This document shows positions 17,451 through 28,244 of a stretch of 64,000 bases of DNA, piece after piece. Every line of letters begins with the position of its first letter. Position 1 is the first letter of the stretch. A program made the translations under genes and the position numbers. This stretch comes from JACVRU01 sp040902725 (GTDB lineage Bacteria > Actinomycetota > Thermoleophilia > Gaiellales > Gaiellaceae). The notes under the pieces are model-generated. The model was given only the letters and a program-made list of their open reading frames with translations, was not told the origin of the DNA and made no database searches. The stretch lies in contig JBBDWU010000009.1 in the NCBI GenBank assembly GCA_040902725.1, positions 132,176-196,175 of the forward strand. Direction: 5' to 3'.

Positions 17451-17454
<4 letters not shown>
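16333..17454 (-). CDS. hemW: heme chaperone HemW (coproporphyrinogen oxidase-like radical SAM)
   Basis: 373 residues. The radical-SAM motif is FCAHRCGYCDF, then ETIFLGGGTPTF, EANPETVT, NRVSIGAQTF and DLLYGIPGQG. The HemN-specific N-terminal extension is absent, which marks HemW, a heme-binding chaperone rather than the decarboxylase. Start GTG 17454 overlaps the lepA stop (GTGA); an upstream ATG-led extension lies inside lepA and has no protein-like character. The order lepA-hemW-hrcA-dnaJ is standard in Gram-positive bacteria. Confidence 0.93.
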
Positions 17455-19241
<1,787 letters not shown>

Positions 19242-19242
19242 G

Positions 19243-20805
19243 TCAACGCCGGCGCCGGCGCAACGAGAGTAGCGCCTGCAGCTCCGCCACCCCGAGCGCG
19301 CGGCAGGCCGCGACGTAGACGGCGCCGCCGGCCGCGAGCGCCAGCACCACGCTGACGACCTGGCCGCCGAGCGAGCGGCCGAGCGCCTCGTCGAGCCCGT
19401 ACCAGACGCCGTAGGCAACGCCCGCCAGCGCCGCGCCGGCGAGCACGATCCGGCCCGTGGCGCGTCCCGTCTCGCGCAGGTCGATCCGGCCCAGCCGCCG
19501 CCGCAGCAGGACGACGAGCGCCACGGTGGCGGCCACGTTCGCGAGCGAGATCGCCAGCGGTATCCCCCAGGTGCCGACCGGGTAGAGGAGCCAGTACAGC
19601 GCCGCGTTGACCAGAAGGTTCCCGAGGGCGACCAGCGTCGGCGTCCAGGGCGCCTGGAGCCCGAAGAAGGCGCGGTTCAGCATCAGCATCGCGCCGTTGA
19701 AGGTCAGCCCGAGCGAGAACGCGGCGAGCGCCTGCGCGACGACGACGGTCTCCCGCGGCCCGAACTCGCCCCGCTCGTAGAGCAGCCGGACGATCGGCTC
19801 GGCGAGAACGGCCGAGACGAGGCTCGCGGGGACGAGCAGGAAGGCGATCTGCCGCAGCCCGAGGTTCAGCGTGCGCCGGAAGGCTTCCGTGTCGCCGAGC
19901 GCCGCGAGCCGCGAGAGGGCCGGGAAGAGCACGGTCGCCACGGCGACCGAGAACATTCCCTGGGGCAGCATGTAGAGGCGGAAGGCGGCGTCGATCGCCG
20001 CCGGCGCGAGGTTCGGGTCGATCAGGCGCGCGGCGAACAGCGAGCCGATCACCTGGTTGAAGTTGATGAGGCCGAGCCCGAGCGTCACCGGCCCCATCAG
20101 CGCGAAGACGCGGCGGATCATCGGGTCGCGCCAGTCGACGAGGACGCGCAGCCGGCCGTCCCGCCCCCGCAGCCAGGGGAGGGGGAGCAGCGTCTGGACG
20201 ATGGTGCCCGCGAGGATCGCACCCGCGTAGACGTAGAGCTCCGCGTCCTCCCCGTCCGCCGCGGGGACGCCGACCACGAGCGCCACGATGATCACGAGGT
20301 TCCAGAGCACCGGGGTCAGCGCGGGAACGGTGAAGTGGTCGTAGCTGTTGAGGATCCCGACGAAGAGGCCGAAGACGCCGAGCAGCGCGACGATCGGGAA
20401 CAGCAGCCGCGCCAGCCCGACGACGAGGTCGCCCTCGTAGCCGAAGAGCTGCATCACCCAGGGCGCGAGCAGGACGAACAGGGCGGTGAGACCCGTCAGC
20501 CCGAGCAGCAGCAGCCAGAGCAGCGTCGAGGCGACCCGCCAGGCGCGCGCCCGCTCACCCTTGGCCAGCAGCTCGCTGAAGACCGGGACGAAGGCCGCCG
20601 TGAAGGCCTGGTCGGCGACGAGCGTGCGAACCAGGTTCGGGATCTGGAAGGCGACGGTGAAGGCGTTGATCCCGGCGCCCTCCACGCCGAAGTAGGCGCG
20701 GGCGACGATCTCGCGGACGAGCCCCAGCACCCGGGAGAGACCGGTCGCGGCCGCGAAGATCGCGGTCGACAGCCCAAGGCGGCGCGGGCGCTCGGAAGCG
20801 GCCAT
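19243..20805 (-). CDS. murJ: lipid II flippase MurJ
   Basis: 520 residues in the MVF/MurJ family with about 14 transmembrane helices. Conserved segments include GLSRVLGLVREIVAR, AFQIPNLVRTL, the helix with FNQVIGSLFAARL, and LPQGMFSVAVATVLFPALSR. It flips undecaprenyl-linked peptidoglycan precursor across the membrane. Start ATG 20805 (MAASERPRRLG) is preferred over an upstream alternative start at 20832. It heads the long operon to era and is divergent from rpsT, sharing a 64-bp intergenic region. Confidence 0.94.
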   Translation of the reverse strand: MAASERPRRLGLSTAIFAAATGLSRVLGLVREIVARAYFGVEGAGINAFTVAFQIPNLVRTLVADQAFTAAFVPVFSELLAKGERARAWRVASTLLWLLLLGLTGLTALFVLLAPWVMQLFGYEGDLVVGLARLLFPIVALLGVFGLFVGILNSYDHFTVPALTPVLWNLVIIVALVVGVPAADGEDAELYVYAGAILAGTIVQTLLPLPWLRGRDGRLRVLVDWRDPMIRRVFALMGPVTLGLGLINFNQVIGSLFAARLIDPNLAPAAIDAAFRLYMLPQGMFSVAVATVLFPALSRLAALGDTEAFRRTLNLGLRQIAFLLVPASLVSAVLAEPIVRLLYERGEFGPRETVVVAQALAAFSLGLTFNGAMLMLNRAFFGLQAPWTPTLVALGNLLVNAALYWLLYPVGTWGIPLAISLANVAATVALVVLLRRRLGRIDLRETGRATGRIVLAGAALAGVAYGVWYGLDEALGRSLGGQVVSVVLALAAGGAVYVAACRALGVAELQALLSLRRRRR

Positions 20806-20840
20806 AAAGCGTAGTTTCGGCTTTGCTACCATCGCTCCCT

Positions 20841-20858
20841 GCCCGCCAACCGGCGGGC
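20841..20858 (+). promoter_or_regulatory. hairpin in the rpsT 5' leader
   Basis: A perfect 7-bp inverted repeat, GCCCGCC / GGCGGGC with a 4-base loop AACC, ends 11 bases before the rpsT ATG. No clear Shine-Dalgarno is seen between it and the start. Since S20 synthesis is autoregulated in other bacteria, this could be a regulatory structure; that is inference. In a divergent 64-bp gap it may also simply be symmetrical DNA. Confidence 0.4.
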
Positions 20859-20869
20859 GTCTCTCCGAA

Positions 20870-21172
20870 ATGGCGAATATCAGGCAGCAGAAGAAGCGCG
20901 TCCGGCTTGCTACGAAGCAGCGGCTGGAGAACCTGCGCTACAGCTCGACGATCAAGACGCTCATCCGCAGCCTGGAGACGGCCGTGCAGGAGGGCGACGC
21001 GGACGTCGTCCGCGAGCAGAGCCGCCAGCTCGAGCACTGGCTCGATCGGGCAGCCGAGCGGGGCGCCATCCACCGCAACAAGGCCGCCCGCCGCAAGTCA
21101 CAGCTCGCTCGGCTCGTGTCCGGCGTCGTGCCGCCGCAGCCCGCGCCCAAGCGCGGCCGCCGCAAGAGCTAG
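20870..21172 (+). CDS. rpsT: 30S ribosomal protein S20
   Basis: A 100-residue, highly basic protein with the S20 pattern: MANIRQQKKRVR, the helix with RYSSTIKTLIRSLE, and HRNKAARRKSQLARLV, ending in a basic tail. It binds 16S rRNA in 30S assembly. It is monocistronic and transcribed opposite to its neighbours. Its TAG overlaps the TAG of convergent holA through a shared CTAG. Confidence 0.97.
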   Translation: MANIRQQKKRVRLATKQRLENLRYSSTIKTLIRSLETAVQEGDADVVREQSRQLEHWLDRAAERGAIHRNKAARRKSQLARLVSGVVPPQPAPKRGRRKS

Positions 21173-22149
21173 GCGACTGCCTCCGCGGGGCGGGTGATCT
21201 CCACCAGCGCCCGCTGGAACTCGAGGTCGCCGGCGAGCCGGCTGCCGCCCTTGAGGGCGAGGTCGAGCTCCGCGAGGCGCACGATCGCGCCGCGCAGCTC
21301 CTCGGCCGAGAAGTTCCGCGCCTGCGCGAACGCCTTCTCGGCGGCGAAGGGGTGCACCTTCAGCTTCGTCGCCGCGTCCCCCGGGCTCAGCCCTTCGTCC
21401 GCCAGCGCCTGGCAGCGGCGGACGCGGCCCACGTGGCTGACGAGCAGCCCGGAGAGCCGCATCAGCTCGTCCCGCCGGGGCCGGTCGGAGCGCTCGAGCA
21501 GCTCCTCGGACGCGCCGAGCGCCGCAGCGACATCCCGCCGTCCCCAGGCGTCGGTGAGCGCGAAGATCGACGTCTCCGCACGGGCCGTGGCGAGGAGCTC
21601 GACGTCCCTGGCCGTGATCGTGTCGTCACCAGCCCAGACCGCGAGCTTCTCGATCTCGGTCGTCAGCGCGTCCAGGTCCTCCCCGACGAGCTCGACCAGC
21701 GCCGCGGCCGCGTCCGGCTCGGCCTTGACCTCCAGCCGGGCGAGCTGCTCGGCGACCCAGCGGGGCAGCGCGCGCTTCGAGTAGTCGTAGGCCAGGACCT
21801 CGCCTCGCTTCGCCACCGCCTTGCCGAGGGGCGAAGCCGGCTTGACGTCGCCGGTAAGCGCGATCACCGTGTCGGGCGCCGGCGCCTCCAGGTAGGCGGC
21901 GAGCGCCTTCACGTCCGCCGCCTTCCACTGCTCCGCATCGCTCACGACGACGAGGCGGCCGGTGCCGCCGGCGAAGAGCCCGAGCGCGTTGCAGGCTGCG
22001 ACCGCGTCGTCGCCGCTCGTGTCGCGCGCCGAGAGCAACTCCACGCTCTCTTCGCCGATCCGCTCACGCAGTCGCTGGAGCGCGCGAGCGATCTTCGGCC
22101 CGTCGCCGCCGACGATCAGGTAGGCGGGCTTGAGCTCGGGCGTGGCCAC
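21169..22149 (-). CDS. holA: DNA polymerase III subunit delta
   Basis: A 326-residue clamp-loader subunit that opens the beta sliding clamp. The N terminus is AYLIVGGDG, then LFAGGTGRLVVVSDAEQW, GEDLDALTTEIEKLA and IFALTDAWGRRD, and the C-terminal collar domain has HPFAAEKAFAQARNF. Start GTG 22149. It lies 13 bp after comEC; the comEC-holA-rpsT neighbourhood is common across bacteria. Confidence 0.93.
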   Translation of the reverse strand: MATPELKPAYLIVGGDGPKIARALQRLRERIGEESVELLSARDTSGDDAVAACNALGLFAGGTGRLVVVSDAEQWKAADVKALAAYLEAPAPDTVIALTGDVKPASPLGKAVAKRGEVLAYDYSKRALPRWVAEQLARLEVKAEPDAAAALVELVGEDLDALTTEIEKLAVWAGDDTITARDVELLATARAETSIFALTDAWGRRDVAAALGASEELLERSDRPRRDELMRLSGLLVSHVGRVRRCQALADEGLSPGDAATKLKVHPFAAEKAFAQARNFSAEELRGAIVRLAELDLALKGGSRLAGDLEFQRALVEITRPAEAVA

Positions 22150-22162
22150 CCTGCGATCGTAC

Positions 22163-24430
22163 TCAGCCCGTCGTTCGGACCCGCAGGGTCGCCCCGTCCG
22201 ACTCGATCGTCACCCGGCCGTCGCGGTCGGTGCGGTAGAGCGCGATGCCGTCGAGGGTGCCGAGCGTGGAGGCGGCCGGGTGGCCGTAGCCGTTGCCGGT
22301 GCCCACCGAGATCACGGCCGCCTGCGGGCGGAGCGAGTCGACGAGCTCGGGCAGCCGCGCGTCCGCCGAGCCGTGGTGGCCGACCTTGAGGATTTCCACG
22401 CTCCCGAGCCGCAGTCGCAGCGTCACGTTCGACTCGGCATCGGCCGGCAGGAGCGCGTCGACGGAGCCGTACGACGCGAGCAGGACGGTCGCGTGGTCGT
22501 TCGGGTCGTCGCTGCGCCGGCGGCCGTCTGGCGGCCACAGCACGGCGAGCCGGAGTCGCCCCACCGAGTAGCTCCGGCCGGCCCGCGCGACGTGGATCGG
22601 GACTCGCCGGCGCCTGGCCTCCTCCAGGGCCGGCTCGCCGTAGGGGTCGTCGAAGGGCAGGGCCGGGTGCAGGACGAGGTCGACGCGCACCCGCCGGATC
22701 ACCTCCTCCGCGCCGCCGATGTTGTCGCGCGAGGGATGAGTGATGACGAGCATGGCGAGCCGGCGGATCCCGAGCTCGCGCAACTGGTTCGCGACCCGCG
22801 CCTCCGGTGGCCCCTCGTCGACCAGGACGGCCCCCTCCGGGACCTGGATCAGCGTCGCGTCGCCCTGCCCCACGTCGAGGAACGTGATCCTGAGCCCCGT
22901 CGGTGGCGGCGGCGTCCGGCCGGGCCAGGCCACCCAGGCCGCGCCGGCAACGGCGGCGACGGCCGCGGCGGTCAGTACCCACCGCGACGGCCCACCGCGC
23001 AGCCTGAGCGCGATCGCGCACAGCACCACGATTGCGGCAGCCAGGACGAGCGCGATCCCCGAGGTCACCTGCGCGCCTGGGAGAGCGCCCACCAGGCGCG
23101 CGCAGCCGGCGAGATAGGCGGCGAGCCACCCGGCGATCCAGCCCAGAGCGGCGGCGGCACCCGGCAGCAACGGCTCGAGCGCCGCCGCGGACAGGCCGAG
23201 GCCGAGCATCGGGCCAACGATCGCGGCGGCCAGCGCGTTCGCCGGTACCGAGTAGATCGGGACCGCACCGAAGTGCGCCCAGACGATGGGCGCGGTGGCA
23301 ACGCCGCACGCGATCGACACAGCGAGGACGATCCCGACGCCACGCGGTACCGGGTAGCCCTCGAGCGCCCGCTGGATTCGCGGGACCGCGACGAAGATCG
23401 CGGCCACGGCCGCGAACGACAGCTGGAACCCTGGCTCGAGCAGCGAGTAGGGGTTCCAGAGCAGCAGGACGGCCGCTCCGAGCAGGAGGATGTACCAGCG
23501 GTCGCGCGGGCGCGCCGTGAGCCAGGCAAGCGAGGCGACCGCGCCGGCGACGCCCGCCCGGACGACCGACGGCTGCCAGCCGACCGCGAGCACGTAGCCG
23601 CCGATCGCCCCGAGCACGCCGACCTCGCCCAGCCAGCGCGGGATCCCGGCCACCCAGGCCGCGAACAACACGCCGATAGCGATGAAGACGACGTTCTGGC
23701 CCGAGACCGCCAGCAGGTGGTAGAGCCCCGATGCGCGGAACGCGTCGCGCAACTCCTGGGTCAGCCCCTCGTCCGCCCCCAGCACCACGCCGGCGAGGAC
23801 CGCGCGGCGCTCTCCCGCTAGCCCGGGCGCGATCGTCCGCTCGAGATGGCTGCGGAGCCGGTCGGCAAGGCCACCGAGGCCGCCACGGCGCCCGATCACG
23901 CGCCAGCGCGACCCGTCGAGCACCACGGCGACGCCGTGCCGGCGGAGCCACGAGCGCTCGTCGAATCCGGTCTGGGACGAGCGCGGCAGCTCCAGCCTGC
24001 CGGTCAGCTCCAGGATTGCGCCCTGGGGCGGGGCCCGGCCGAGCGGCAAGAGGAGCAGGACGGGCTCGTCGGCAACCTGGCGGCCGAAGCGCCGCACCTC
24101 GGCGGGGATGCGCAGCGTGAACGTCCCGCGGCGCGGCGGCCCGGTCACCACCACCACGGCGCGGGAGGCCTCGCCCGCGTGCTCCTGCAGGACGCTGCGG
24201 TCGAGGACGTCGAGGCGAGCGCTCCCCCACCACCAGCCGGCGAGCAGCAGCCCGAGCGCGAGCGCGGGGACTCGCCACGAGGGGCGCGCGGCGGCGGCAG
24301 CGAGCGCGGCCGCGCCGGCCACCGTGACCGTCGCGCCCACGCCGGCCCGGACGAGATTCGCCAGCGCCAAGCCCGCGCAGAGCGCGCCGAGGAGGACGTG
24401 CGGATACCAGCGCGCCACCGCGAACGTCAA
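22163..24430 (-). CDS. comEC: ComEC/Rec2 DNA-uptake channel with a degenerate nuclease motif
   Basis: 755 residues: an N-terminal OB-like extracellular region, a competence transmembrane core (LYHLLAVSGQNV, then about 8-10 helices, with NPYSLLEPGFQLSFAAV) and a C-terminal metallo-beta-lactamase-like domain with FLDVGQGDATLI and KVGHHGSAD. The usual HxHxDH metal motif reads THPSRDN, losing two of its His residues. Start TTG 24430 overlaps the comEA stop (TTGA); GTG 24418 is an alternative. ComEC moves single-stranded DNA through the membrane in transformation. Confidence 0.92.
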   Translation of the reverse strand: MTFAVARWYPHVLLGALCAGLALANLVRAGVGATVTVAGAAALAAAAARPSWRVPALALGLLLAGWWWGSARLDVLDRSVLQEHAGEASRAVVVVTGPPRRGTFTLRIPAEVRRFGRQVADEPVLLLLPLGRAPPQGAILELTGRLELPRSSQTGFDERSWLRRHGVAVVLDGSRWRVIGRRGGLGGLADRLRSHLERTIAPGLAGERRAVLAGVVLGADEGLTQELRDAFRASGLYHLLAVSGQNVVFIAIGVLFAAWVAGIPRWLGEVGVLGAIGGYVLAVGWQPSVVRAGVAGAVASLAWLTARPRDRWYILLLGAAVLLLWNPYSLLEPGFQLSFAAVAAIFVAVPRIQRALEGYPVPRGVGIVLAVSIACGVATAPIVWAHFGAVPIYSVPANALAAAIVGPMLGLGLSAAALEPLLPGAAAALGWIAGWLAAYLAGCARLVGALPGAQVTSGIALVLAAAIVVLCAIALRLRGGPSRWVLTAAAVAAVAGAAWVAWPGRTPPPPTGLRITFLDVGQGDATLIQVPEGAVLVDEGPPEARVANQLRELGIRRLAMLVITHPSRDNIGGAEEVIRRVRVDLVLHPALPFDDPYGEPALEEARRRRVPIHVARAGRSYSVGRLRLAVLWPPDGRRRSDDPNDHATVLLASYGSVDALLPADAESNVTLRLRLGSVEILKVGHHGSADARLPELVDSLRPQAAVISVGTGNGYGHPAASTLGTLDGIALYRTDRDGRVTIESDGATLRVRTTG

Positions 24431-25005
24431 GGCGCCACGAGGTCCCTGAGCTGGTCGAGCCGCGAGGGGCCGATCCCGGCCACGGCGTCCAGGTCGTCGA
24501 CCGAGCGGAACGGCCCGTTCTGCTCGCGGTACTCGACGATGCGCTCGGCCGTCACCGGGCCGATCCCGGGGAGCGCGTCGAGCTGTTCGACGGTGGCGGT
24601 GTTCAGGCGGAGCGGACCCGCGGCAGCGCCTGCGGCCCCGGCCGCTCGTGCCCCCGCGCCCCGCCGGGGCACGAGCACCTGCGTCCCGTCGACGAGCGGC
24701 GCGGCGAGATTGACGGCGGCGAGATCGGCCTTCGCCGTCGGTCCCCCCGCGCGCGCGACGGCGTCGGCGACGCGGCTCCCGTCGTCGAGGGCGTACAGGC
24801 CGGGCTGCCGGACCGCGCCGGTGACGTGGACGACGACCTGCGCCCGCTCGACCGCTGCTGTGCTCACGACGGCGGCCGCGGGCTCGACGACGGTGCTCGC
24901 CTCCGACCGGCCTCCCAGGAGTCTGCCGCCCAGCGCGAGCGCGACGATCAGGAGGACCGCGCCGAGCAGCGCCTGGCGGCGCGAAAGCGGCAATGAGGAC
25001 GTCAC
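24427..25005 (-). CDS. comEA: ComEA DNA receptor
   Basis: 192 residues: an N-terminal membrane anchor (LLGAVLLIVALALGG), an SLBB domain (VTGAVRQPGLYAL, RVADAVARAGG), an Ala/Gly linker and a C-terminal helix-hairpin-helix pair (LNTATVEQLDALPGIGPVTA, FRSVDDLDAVAGIGP). It binds incoming double-stranded DNA at the cell surface and passes it to ComEC, with which it overlaps by 4 bases. Start GTG 25005. Confidence 0.94.
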   Translation of the reverse strand: MTSSLPLSRRQALLGAVLLIVALALGGRLLGGRSEASTVVEPAAAVVSTAAVERAQVVVHVTGAVRQPGLYALDDGSRVADAVARAGGPTAKADLAAVNLAAPLVDGTQVLVPRRGAGARAAGAAGAAAGPLRLNTATVEQLDALPGIGPVTAERIVEYREQNGPFRSVDDLDAVAGIGPSRLDQLRDLVAP

Positions 25006-25026
25006 CCCCGAATGCTGGCGGGGAAA

Positions 25027-25046
25027 CCGTCACGCGTGGGTGACGG
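25027..25046 (-). terminator. possible terminator after the leuS-metallophosphoesterase operon
   Basis: A perfect 7-bp stem (CCGTCAC / GTGACGG, 6-base loop) lies 23 bp downstream of the metallophosphoesterase stop and is followed on the minus strand by TTTCCCC. The short T-run makes it a weak intrinsic terminator. It sits just before comEA, so it could also separate the two transcripts imperfectly. Confidence 0.35.
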
Positions 25047-25068
25047 GAGTGAGCCGAAAGTGAGCCGG

Positions 25069-25803
25069 CTAGCGGGCTTGCCAGCGCTCGGCCGTGGCCT
25101 CGGCGTGCGGCATTCCGCTCGCGATCACGGCGGCTGCGACCGACTCTGCGTCGAACGGCACGCGCCGGAACGCCACCTCGACGAGGCCGCCCTCGCGGAC
25201 CTCAACGATCGCGTACGCGGCCCATGGGTCGGCGCGGAACCCGTCGCCCGCCTGCTCGTGGTCGTAGGAGAGGCCCGCGCTGCCGGGGTTCACGAAGAAC
25301 GCATCGCCCAGCCGGCGCACGAACTGGAGGTGGATGTGACCGCCCGCCAGCACGTCGGCGTCGGCCTCCGCGACGAGTTGGCGGAAGACGCCCTCCGGCG
25401 TCTCCGGAAAGAGGAAGTCGTCGAAGGAGGTGGGCGAGCCGTGGAAGGCGAGCAGTGTCCGGCCGCCGCCAAGCGGCGCCGTCACGGTGGGGACGAAGCC
25501 GCGCAGCACCTCGAGCCGCTCGGGCCCCAGCTGGGCAACCGACCAGGCCCTCGCCTCGAGCTGCGGCTCCGAGGCGGGCTCCGAGCCGGCGTCGGGATCG
25601 AGGAGAAACGCGTCCGCGTTCCCGAGCACGACCGGCCAGCCCAGCTCGGCGATCCGGTCGACCACCTCCGCGGGGTGCGGCCCGCCCTGCACCATGTCCC
25701 CGAGCGCGACGACCTGGTCGACGGGCACGCGCGCGAGGTCTGCGAGCACCGCCTCGAGCCCCACGGCGTTTCCGTGGACGTCCGAGACGAGCGCCGTCCG
25801 CAT
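25069..25803 (-). CDS. metallophosphoesterase (YfcE-like)
   Basis: A 244-residue calcineurin-like phosphoesterase with the five metal motifs SDVHGN, GDMVQGG, GNAD, HGSP and GGHIHLQ. The C-terminal part has VNPGSAGLSYD. Members act on phosphodiesters or small phosphorylated substrates; the substrate here is unknown. Start ATG 25803 overlaps the leuS stop by one base (TGATG), so it should be expressed with leuS. Function in relation to leucyl-tRNA is not implied. Confidence 0.88.
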   Translation of the reverse strand: MRTALVSDVHGNAVGLEAVLADLARVPVDQVVALGDMVQGGPHPAEVVDRIAELGWPVVLGNADAFLLDPDAGSEPASEPQLEARAWSVAQLGPERLEVLRGFVPTVTAPLGGGRTLLAFHGSPTSFDDFLFPETPEGVFRQLVAEADADVLAGGHIHLQFVRRLGDAFFVNPGSAGLSYDHEQAGDGFRADPWAAYAIVEVREGGLVEVAFRRVPFDAESVAAAVIASGMPHAEATAERWQAR

Positions 25804-28169
25804 CAGACGACGAGGTTGACGAGCTTGCCGGGCACCACGATCTTCTTCCGGAGCTCGCGGCCGTCGATCTGGGCCTGGACGCGCGGCGAGGACAGCGCCT
25901 GCTCGACCAGCTCGTCCTCGGACAGGCCGGCCGGCACCTCGAAGCGGTCGCGCACCTTGCCGTTCACCTGGACGACCAGCTCGAAGGTCTCGCGCTCCAG
26001 CAGCGCCGGGTCGGCCTCCGGCCACGGCTGCTCCCAGAGCCGCGAGTGCCCCAGCCGCTCCCACAGCTCCTCCGCGACGTGCGGCGCGTAGGGCTGGATC
26101 AGCGAGACGGCCGCCTCGGCGGCGAAGCGGGCGGCCGGGTCGCTCGTCCTCGGCGCCAGCTCGTTGACCAGCTCCATGATCGCCGCGATCGGCGTGTTGT
26201 AGTGCCGCCGTCGCCCGATGTCGTCGCTCACCTTCGCGATCGTCTCGTGCGCCTTGCGCGCCAGCGCGCCGTTCCCGGCCTTACCTGGCGCGGCCTCGGC
26301 CGCCTCGTTGACGACGCGCCAGAGCCGGCGCAGGAAGCGGCCCATCCCCTCGACGCCGTCGGGCGTCCACTCCATCGCCTGGTCGGCAGGCCCCATGAAG
26401 AGGATGGTGAGGCGGACGGCGTCGGCGCCGTACAGCTCCGCCAGCTGGTCGGGCCCGCTCACGTTCCCCTTCGACTTCGACATCTTCGTGCCGCCCTGCG
26501 TCACCCAACCCTGGTGGAAGAGGCGCGCGAACGGCTCGCGGAAGCCGACCATCCCCCAGTCGTTCAGGACCTTGACGAAGAAGCGGGAGTAGAGCAGATG
26601 GCCGGTGGCGTGGTCGATCCCGCCGATGTACTGGTCGATCGGCATCCAGTAGTCGACCAGCGCGCGCTCGAACGGCGCCTGGTCGTTGCGCGGGTCGCAG
26701 TAGCGCAGGAAGTACCAGGACGAGTCGACGAACGTGTCCATCGTTTCGGCCTCGCGCCGCCCGGCGCCGCCGCAGCGCGGACACGGCACGTTCAGCCACT
26801 CCTCGTTGGAGGCCAGCGGCGGCTGGCCCTTGGGCCGATAGTCCTCGACGTCGGGCAGGAGCACCGGGAGCTCGTCCTCGGGGACGGGGACGATGCCGCA
26901 GCCGTCGCAGTAGACGACGGGGATCGGGGAGCCCCAGTAGCGCTGGCGGGAGAAGCTCCAGTCGCGCAGCCGGTAGTTGAGGGTCGGCTGGGCGCGCCCC
27001 TGCTCCTCCAGCCACTCGACGATCGCCCGGCCGCCGGCGGCCGCCTCCAGCCCGTCGAATCGGTCCGAGTTGACCAGCGTGCCGGCCCCGGCGACGACCT
27101 CGACGATCGGCAGCCCGAATGTCTCGGCGAACTCGCGGTCGCGCTCGTCGTGCGCGGGGACGGCCATGATCGCGCCGGTGCCGTAGTCGATCAGCACGTA
27201 GTCGGCGACCCAGACCGGCAGCCGCTCGCCGTTGACAGGATTGACAACGTGCAGACCGGTCTCGACGCCGGTCTTCTCCCCGCCCGCGGCGCGCTCCTCG
27301 GCCGGTCGCGCGACCGCGCGCCGCGCGTAGGCGCGCACCTCGTCGGAGTCGATGCGCGCGACCAGCGGATGCTCGGGCGCGAGTACGAAGAAGGTCGCGC
27401 CGAAGAGCGTGTCGGGCCGGGTAGTGAAGACCGGGATGTCCTCGTCGAGCTCCTCGACCTTGAAGAGCACCTCCGCTCCCTCGGAGCGGCCGATCCAGTT
27501 GCGCTGGATCGCCTTCGTCCGCTCGGGCCAGTCGATCAGCGCGTGGTCGTCGATCAGCGCGTCGGCGTAGGCGGTGATCCGGAAGAACCACTGCTCCAGG
27601 TTCCTTGCCTCCACCTCGGCGCCGCAGCGCTCGCAGCGCCCGTCGACGACCTGCTCGTTCGCCAGCACGGTTTGGTCGTTCGGGCACCAGTTGACGGGCG
27701 CCTGCTTGCGGTAGGCGAGACCGGCCTCGAGGAACTTGAGGAAGAGCCACTGCGTCCAGCGGTAGTACTCGGGCTCGTGGGCGGAGGTCTCGCGGTCCCA
27801 GTCGATCGCCCAGCCCAGCCGGCGCATCTGGCGGCGGATGTTGACGATGTTTTCCTCGGTGATCTCGCGCGGGTGGCCGCCCTCGGCGATCGCCGCGTTT
27901 TCTGCAGGCAGGCCGAAGGAGTCGAAGCCCATCGGGCGCAGGACGGTCGAGCCGTGACGGCGGTGGAAGTGCGTCAGGACGTCCCCGAGCGTGTAGTTGA
28001 GGACGTGCCCCATGTGCAGGTGCCCGGAGGGGTAGGGCAGCATCTCGAGCATGTAGAACTTGGGCCGCTCGGCGGAACCCGGCGCGGGGTCTTCCACGTA
28101 GAACGCGCGCTCGCGCTCCCAGACCTCCTGCCACTTGCGCTCGACTGTTGCGGGTTCGTATTTGTCCAT
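25803..28169 (-). CDS. leuS: leucyl-tRNA synthetase
   Basis: A 788-residue class I synthetase that charges tRNA-Leu. The HIGH motif is HLHMGH and the KMSKS motif KMSKSKG. The editing domain has TTRPDTLFGATF and the DERDREFA region, and the zinc-ligand pairs are CPNDQTVLANEQV-x-CERCGAE and CPRCGGAG. The start ATG 28169 lies only 7 bases after the T-run of a terminator hairpin and has no Shine-Dalgarno, which fits control by attenuation in the leader (see 28177-28305). Confidence 0.96.
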   Translation of the reverse strand: MDKYEPATVERKWQEVWERERAFYVEDPAPGSAERPKFYMLEMLPYPSGHLHMGHVLNYTLGDVLTHFHRRHGSTVLRPMGFDSFGLPAENAAIAEGGHPREITEENIVNIRRQMRRLGWAIDWDRETSAHEPEYYRWTQWLFLKFLEAGLAYRKQAPVNWCPNDQTVLANEQVVDGRCERCGAEVEARNLEQWFFRITAYADALIDDHALIDWPERTKAIQRNWIGRSEGAEVLFKVEELDEDIPVFTTRPDTLFGATFFVLAPEHPLVARIDSDEVRAYARRAVARPAEERAAGGEKTGVETGLHVVNPVNGERLPVWVADYVLIDYGTGAIMAVPAHDERDREFAETFGLPIVEVVAGAGTLVNSDRFDGLEAAAGGRAIVEWLEEQGRAQPTLNYRLRDWSFSRQRYWGSPIPVVYCDGCGIVPVPEDELPVLLPDVEDYRPKGQPPLASNEEWLNVPCPRCGGAGRREAETMDTFVDSSWYFLRYCDPRNDQAPFERALVDYWMPIDQYIGGIDHATGHLLYSRFFVKVLNDWGMVGFREPFARLFHQGWVTQGGTKMSKSKGNVSGPDQLAELYGADAVRLTILFMGPADQAMEWTPDGVEGMGRFLRRLWRVVNEAAEAAPGKAGNGALARKAHETIAKVSDDIGRRRHYNTPIAAIMELVNELAPRTSDPAARFAAEAAVSLIQPYAPHVAEELWERLGHSRLWEQPWPEADPALLERETFELVVQVNGKVRDRFEVPAGLSEDELVEQALSSPRVQAQIDGRELRKKIVVPGKLVNLVV

Positions 28170-28176
28170 GGGTACG

Positions 28177-28202
28177 AAAAAAGCCTCTCGGGCGAGAGGC
28201 TT
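28177..28202 (-). terminator. intrinsic terminator (attenuator) in front of leuS
   Basis: A 9-bp perfect stem (AAGCCTCTC / GAGAGGCTT, loop GCCC) is followed on the minus strand by a run of T. It ends 7 bases before the leuS ATG, so it must be bypassed for leuS expression. The 5' arm GCCTCTC can instead pair (one G-U) with GGGAGGC at 28234-28240, a candidate antiterminator. The structure is seen directly; the switching is inferred. Confidence 0.8.
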
Positions 28203-28244
28203 CAGGGGAAGCTGCCGCGGCGCTCGCCGCGTTGCCTCCCTGGC

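Noticed and set aside
28227..28241. T-box-like core (AGGGAGGCAACGCGG) in the leuS leader
   Set aside because: The UGGN that pairs with the tRNA acceptor end is missing and the leader is about 100 bases, too short for stem I with a specifier loop. The leader-peptide model explains the same region better.
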